Positions 48,943 through 52,651 of a stretch of 52,651 nt of DNA are shown in pieces. Location of the stretch: positions 1 through 52,651 of the forward strand of contig JAVBPP010000017.1 in NCBI GenBank assembly GCA_031549535.1. Reading direction: 5' to 3'. The notes under the pieces are model-generated. The model was given only the letters and a program-made list of their open reading frames with translations. It was not told the origin of the DNA and made no database searches. A program made the position numbers and the translations under genes. Position 1 is the first letter of the stretch. Each line of letters starts with the position of its first letter. The DNA comes from JAVBPP01 sp031549535. Lineage in GTDB: Bacteria; Bacillota; Clostridia; Oscillospirales; Acutalibacteraceae.

Positions 48943-50402
48943 TCTTTCGCTGTCCCCTTCCAGCCGCGCAGATTCTCCCGCAGCTCCTGTTCAAAGCCGG
49001 TAATCATATCTGCCATTTCCTGCGCTTTTTCCGGCATCAGGCTATCCAGGCTGTAAGCCTCACGCGGATCGTCGCTCAAATCAAACAGGAAAGGACCCTG
49101 CTTGGCGCGGGAAAAATTGCCCATGTCACTGTTGGTGCGCACATGGTATTTATAATCCCCCTGCCGAACCGCAACAATTTTTTTATCCTTAATCACAAAC
49201 AGCCTGTCATGCGGCGTTTGTGTGCTTTCCCCCTTCAATATCGGCAGAATATCCTTGCCGTCTATCACCCTGTCCTGCGGCAGCGGGGTTTCGGTCATGC
49301 CCAAGATGGTTGGGAACAAATCCAGCCCGGAGCTTACGGTATCCGCCTGTTTGCCTTTTGGAATCACGCCCGGCCATTTTGCAATAAAGGGCACTTTGGA
49401 GCCACCCTCAAAGCCGTTGCCCTTTCTGCCCCGGTGATTCCCTGCATCGCCCTCATAATAAGGGCCGTTATCGCTGGTAAATAGGAGCAGGGTGTTATCG
49501 GTCAGCCCTTCTTCTTCCAGCGTTTTCACAAGCTCCCCTACGCTCCAGTCAATCTCCTGCACACAGTCCCCGTAGGTTCCGCCGTGGGAAGAGCCCGCAA
49601 AGGCCTCCCCCGCATGGGCGGGGTAATGCGGAAACGGCTGCGCGTAATAGAGGAAAAACGGAGCGTCCTTATGCTCCTTGATAAAAGAAACGCCTTCCTG
49701 CGTGAGCTTCTTTGTTAATATGCTCTGATCCAGCGGCGCCTTCAGCTCCACGGTTTCATTGCGGTAATATTCATACGGCTCCTGGTCATTGCTGTTCAGC
49801 GCGCCGAAAAAGCTATCAAAGCCGTTGTCACGCGGCAAAAAGCCTTCTCTGTCGCCCAAGTGCCACTTGCCCAGCATGCCCGTTGCATAGCCCCGCGCCT
49901 TGAGTGCCTCCGCTATGGTAATCTCATCTGGCGAAATGCCCTTCATGCCATAGGAATAGTTGTTAATCAGCATGCCGCCGTAAGCGTTGAATTTGGCTTT
50001 CCAATCCCCGATGGTTGGGAACAGGACGGTTCGCGCGTGGGTGCGCAGGGAATAACGGCCCGTGAGCATCGCCGCACGGGACGGGGTGCAGGTTGGGCTT
50101 GCGGAATAATGCTGGGTCAGCGTCATCCCCTCGGCCGCCATTAAATCGATATTAGGCGTTTGGATGGCCTCAGCGCCGAATGCCGAAATATCGGAATAAC
50201 CCAAATCATCGCAGAAAATCAAAATAATATTCGGCGCTTTTTCCTGCGCACGCAGCGGCGGCACTGTTTGCACATAGGCCGCCTGCGCCTGTTTGCGGAT
50301 ATCCCTGTGTGTGCTCCAGAAAATCCGGTATGAGAGCACCACTCCAAGGCAAAGCAACAGCAACAGACAGGGAATCAACAACCATAGGCGTTTGCGTTTC
50401 AT
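48939..50402 (-). CDS. Membrane-anchored sulfatase (Cys-type)
   Basis: A 487-residue arylsulfatase-family protein with an N-terminal membrane anchor (about 7-25), so the catalytic domain faces outward. The formylglycine motif is CTPSR (C105) followed by AAMLTGR, and metal ligands are in FCDDLGYSD (D65, D66), GKWHLG and TSDNG. The Cys-type motif needs maturation by an anaerobic sulfatase-maturating enzyme or an FGE, neither of which is in the window. AAGGAAGGG lies upstream of the ATG. With the lyase-like gene before it, this suggests processing of a sulfated glycan. Both genes lie between rel and dtd. Confidence 0.9.
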   Translation of the reverse strand: MKRKRLWLLIPCLLLLLCLGVVLSYRIFWSTHRDIRKQAQAAYVQTVPPLRAQEKAPNIILIFCDDLGYSDISAFGAEAIQTPNIDLMAAEGMTLTQHYSASPTCTPSRAAMLTGRYSLRTHARTVLFPTIGDWKAKFNAYGGMLINNYSYGMKGISPDEITIAEALKARGYATGMLGKWHLGDREGFLPRDNGFDSFFGALNSNDQEPYEYYRNETVELKAPLDQSILTKKLTQEGVSFIKEHKDAPFFLYYAQPFPHYPAHAGEAFAGSSHGGTYGDCVQEIDWSVGELVKTLEEEGLTDNTLLLFTSDNGPYYEGDAGNHRGRKGNGFEGGSKVPFIAKWPGVIPKGKQADTVSSGLDLFPTILGMTETPLPQDRVIDGKDILPILKGESTQTPHDRLFVIKDKKIVAVRQGDYKYHVRTNSDMGNFSRAKQGPFLFDLSDDPREAYSLDSLMPEKAQEMADMITGFEQELRENLRGWKGTAKE

Positions 50403-50432
50403 GTTTATGACCCTTCCTTTCAGAAGTCGGTA

Positions 50433-50513
50433 GAAGTTTTGTGCAACCGCTTTCGCGGTTTTCGCCCGCAGGCGATTTCAGCTATCAATCCTAGCTGAAA
50501 AGCACAAAACTTC
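50433..50513 (-). repeat. Perfect four-way-junction (cloverleaf) element
   Basis: Closing stem GAAGTTTTGTGC (50433-50444) with GCACAAAACTTC (50502-50513), 12 perfect pairs. Inside lie three perfect arms with almost no unpaired base between them: AACCGC/GCGGTT (50445-50460), TCGCC/GGCGA (50462-50475) and TTTCAGCTA/TAGCTGAAA (50476-50500). Read as minus-strand RNA the first arm has a GAAA (GNRA) loop and the second a UGCG (UNCG) loop, two exceptionally stable RNA tetraloops. It overlaps the stop codon of the lyase-like gene (50478-50480) and lies in the leader of the sulfatase gene. Confidence 0.8.
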
Positions 50514-52283
50514 CCGTTTGAAAGATTTTCTTTCAAACTCCTCTATCGTAATTTCACAGCGAAAGCTGCCGCTTTCATCCGGTTGCAAGCGCAGCTCCCA
50601 GGCTTCAAAGCCGCCGGCAAAGCTAAACACCGGACGGGGTTTCATCTGGAGCTGCGCACTGCGGCAAACAAGCGCGGCCCGCCCTCTTTGGCAGCGGAAC
50701 AGCCCCGGTGAAAAATCCATTCCTACCTGATGTAAGCCAATTAACGGCAGAATATAGTGTGCGCTTTGATTCTGCACCTTGCCGCTGATGACAACGATCT
50801 GCGGGGTAATATGGTATTCCAGCACACAGCCGGCCTGCTCCGCGTCCGGTTCGCGATTTATTGTGCAAAGAACCGCTTCCACGGCAAGGGTAACACCCTG
50901 TTCTGTTTTTTGACAGCTGACACGGGCGTTTGTATCGTAGCACTGCGCGCTTTCTCCCAAGGCGATGCGCGGCGTTAGGCTACCCTGCCGCTGTTTGTTG
51001 CGTGTGAGCTGCATGTTCAGCATTTCTTTCAGCGAATACTCGCACATGGAGGAGGCAATAATCGGCCCGGTTTTTTCGTGCCAAAGCAGGGTCATCGTCC
51101 CGCCGCAAGCCTGCCCGCCCCGCACATAGTCCACATCATTGCAAGAAACTGTGGCGTAAAAACCGCCCTGATGTATTTTGTAAATGTCCATATCCGCATA
51201 GTGCATAAGTGCAGGCGGAATCGGTAATTGCGTATCCTCCGGAATCGCGGGAATGTGTGCATCCAACACACTCGCAAGCGCCTTGGCGTGGCAAAAGCTG
51301 TGATGGATGCAGGGCGGCTCACCGTGAGAGGCGTAGTGCGGGCCGCCGTAGAGCAATCCGTTTTGGGTGCAAGCCTCATACTGCTGCAAATTCAGCTGAG
51401 CGGCCTTGATGAGCAGATGTTCCAAGTCCCCTGCCGCCGCACAGGCGGTTTGAAAGCCGTCTGAGGTGCGGCTGCCCCAATAACTCCACTTGAAATTGCG
51501 TGAGCCGAAGCTGTTATCCCAGCCACCGTCCGGTAGCAGGAAGGCGAGGTGCGCACGCAGGGCATGCAGCGCTTTTTCCATCACGGCATCATCCCCGATC
51601 ACACGCGCATACAGCGCGAGCATGGGTAAAGATTCCTCCACATTGTAGCCGATATCCACCGCCCGGCAGCCGCGCGGCGTGATGCCATCCATGGGGTGAC
51701 CCTCCCCCGTCAGGATGCCGTCTCCGCTGATAAAGCGCAGCGAAAAATGCGCCCATTCCTTTGCCTTGGCGAGAAAGATCTCGTTTTGAAAATATCGCCC
51801 CAGCAGCGCAAGCGCGGCAGAGTTGGTGACAAAATAATTGATGTTGGCGTTAACAGTGCGGTTTAAACGCGCATACAGCCAGTTGCCCATACCCCGCAAC
51901 CTTTTCTCCCAATGCGTTTTGGTAGCCTTGTCCAACACATGGCCGTGATGTGTCAAGGCTTCACACAGGGCTATGGCGAAAAAAACGGTGGTTCCGTTCC
52001 ACTCGCTGTTGTGGTCGTTATAATAGCTGCCGTCATCGCAGCAGAGCGCCTCGCTCCACTGCATCAACGCCTTCGCGCCTTCCAGATAGCGCATTTCGCC
52101 CGTTGCATCCGCCAGATACAATAGCGGGTAAACGGCGTCATAAGAGCGCCCGTGCACCCGTGCGCAGGCATCACAGTAAATACCGCCGTCCAAAGCGGGC
52201 AACCCTGTCCCTCGCAGCTGGTGCGCAAGCAGTGCATCGCACCATTGCTGCAGCAGGCGAAAATAACGCTTATTCCAGTCCAT
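50478..52283 (-). CDS. Alpha/alpha-toroid carbohydrate-active protein, polysaccharide-lyase-like
   Basis: A 601-residue protein without signal peptide. The N-terminal half (about 1-350) is helical with toroid-like repeats (for example GNWLYARLNRTVNANINYFVTNSAALALLG and DGGWDNSFGSRNFKWSYWGSRTSDG), the C-terminal half is beta-rich. This resembles heparinase-type lyases or DUF2264-type proteins, but I do not recognise a defined family. Conserved Asn, His and Tyr clusters (FVTNSA, NVEES, IHHSFCHAKAL) could be catalytic. The last residues (LCFSARIDS) and stop come from the cloverleaf element. ATG at 52283 with AGGGGA 8 nt upstream. It lies 11 bases after rel. Confidence 0.55.
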   Translation of the reverse strand: MDWNKRYFRLLQQWCDALLAHQLRGTGLPALDGGIYCDACARVHGRSYDAVYPLLYLADATGEMRYLEGAKALMQWSEALCCDDGSYYNDHNSEWNGTTVFFAIALCEALTHHGHVLDKATKTHWEKRLRGMGNWLYARLNRTVNANINYFVTNSAALALLGRYFQNEIFLAKAKEWAHFSLRFISGDGILTGEGHPMDGITPRGCRAVDIGYNVEESLPMLALYARVIGDDAVMEKALHALRAHLAFLLPDGGWDNSFGSRNFKWSYWGSRTSDGFQTACAAAGDLEHLLIKAAQLNLQQYEACTQNGLLYGGPHYASHGEPPCIHHSFCHAKALASVLDAHIPAIPEDTQLPIPPALMHYADMDIYKIHQGGFYATVSCNDVDYVRGGQACGGTMTLLWHEKTGPIIASSMCEYSLKEMLNMQLTRNKQRQGSLTPRIALGESAQCYDTNARVSCQKTEQGVTLAVEAVLCTINREPDAEQAGCVLEYHITPQIVVISGKVQNQSAHYILPLIGLHQVGMDFSPGLFRCQRGRAALVCRSAQLQMKPRPVFSFAGGFEAWELRLQPDESGSFRCEITIEEFERKSFKREVLCFSARIDS

Positions 52284-52294
52284 ACACAAGTCCC

Positions 52295-52651
52295 CTATAT
52301 GCCGGCGCGTTCCACGCTCAACACGCTGTTGATTTTCCTCAGCTTTTCAATCACATTATCCAGATGCTCCACACCGTTGACGGAAATGGTCATCTGGAAG
52401 GTGCTGCGTCCGTCCTTAAAATTACGGGTATTGAATTCCAGAATCATCACATGCATGTTGGACATTAACACAGAGATATCCGCCAGCATGCCGATGCGGT
52501 TTAGGCAGGAGATATGCAGCGTGGCTTTAAATTCATCCTTGCTCTCAATATCCCAGAACGCGTTGACCCAGCGCTCCGGCTCCTGGCTGCTTTCCAAATC
52601 CGCCGGAACATTGCTGCAGGAACGCACATGCACTGAAACGCCATGTCCCCT
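52295..52651 (-). CDS. rel: RelA/SpoT (p)ppGpp synthetase/hydrolase, C-terminal part only
   Basis: Only the last 118 residues are inside the window; the gene continues to the right. The block RGHGVSVHVRSC followed by KATLHISCLNRIGMLADISVLMSNM is the zinc-finger-to-ACT region of the bifunctional stringent-response enzyme. The catalytic HD and synthetase domains are outside. It heads the operon rel, lyase-like, sulfatase, dtd, MBL, hemZ, kinase. In most Firmicutes dtd follows rel directly. Confidence 0.9.
   Translation of the reverse strand, partial: RGHGVSVHVRSCSNVPADLESSQEPERWVNAFWDIESKDEFKATLHISCLNRIGMLADISVLMSNMHVMILEFNTRNFKDGRSTFQMTISVNGVEHLDNVIEKLRKINSVLSVERAGI

Noticed and set aside
1..52651. 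CRISPR arrays, tRNA or rRNA genes, prophage or complete insertion sequences
   Set aside because: No regularly spaced direct repeats, tRNA T-arm signatures, rRNA blocks, phage structural genes or transposase genes were seen.

Overview
The window looks like chromosome of a spore-forming anaerobic member of the Clostridia, most likely Oscillospirales. Evidence: a SCIFF peptide with its radical SAM maturase, SpoIIM and a SpoVB-type flippase, a T-box in front of a bacterial-type glycyl-tRNA synthetase, HemZ, an ECF transporter core and strong Shine-Dalgarno sites with frequent TTG starts. No rRNA, tRNA, CRISPR array, prophage or transposase gene was recognised.

Left half (0-27.8 kb): 26 of 27 genes read on the plus strand and are mostly housekeeping: radA, a GME-fold protein, (mtaB on the other strand), a D,D-carboxypeptidase, pgi, yceD-rpmF, a DUF512 protein, der, ruvC-ruvA-ruvB, glmM, a methyltransferase, ecfA1-ecfA2-ecfT-truA, a membrane-anchored propeller protein, cvpA, pgsA, an unusual ClpC with a McsA-like zinc N-terminus, an esterase, a lipoprotein, a GH20 hexosaminidase and a Xer-type recombinase.

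Right half (27.7-52.6 kb): 22 of 25 genes read on the minus strand. They comprise spoIIM; the scfA-scfB RiPP pair; a sugar operon (class II aldolase, SDR, PHP protein, GH76, propeller protein) with a divergent PHP gene; a 6S RNA next to a DUF1292 gene; a candidate unknown ncRNA; an ABC-2 exporter; a frameshifted glyS under a T-box; spoVB-mazG-hup; and a rel...dtd-MBL-hemZ-kinase operon in which a lyase-like gene and a sulfatase gene lie between rel and dtd.

The strand switch at about 27.7 kb coincides with a Xer recombinase gene. Just upstream of that gene is a 28-bp site with exact 11-6-11 dif geometry, so this may be a replication terminus.

The most unusual layer is palindromic DNA. There are two diverged copies of a 120-145 bp palindrome (start of window; ruvC 3' end), two 106-bp structured elements with compensatory changes (30.2 and 31.2 kb), two nearly identical 100-bp MITE-like hairpins (26.6 and 38.7 kb) plus a 14-bp palindrome made only of their ends, and a near-perfect 81-nt four-way junction at 50.4 kb. 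Four of these lie on gene 3' ends, three of them containing the stop codon. All coordinates and identities come from reading the sequence; no database search was run.
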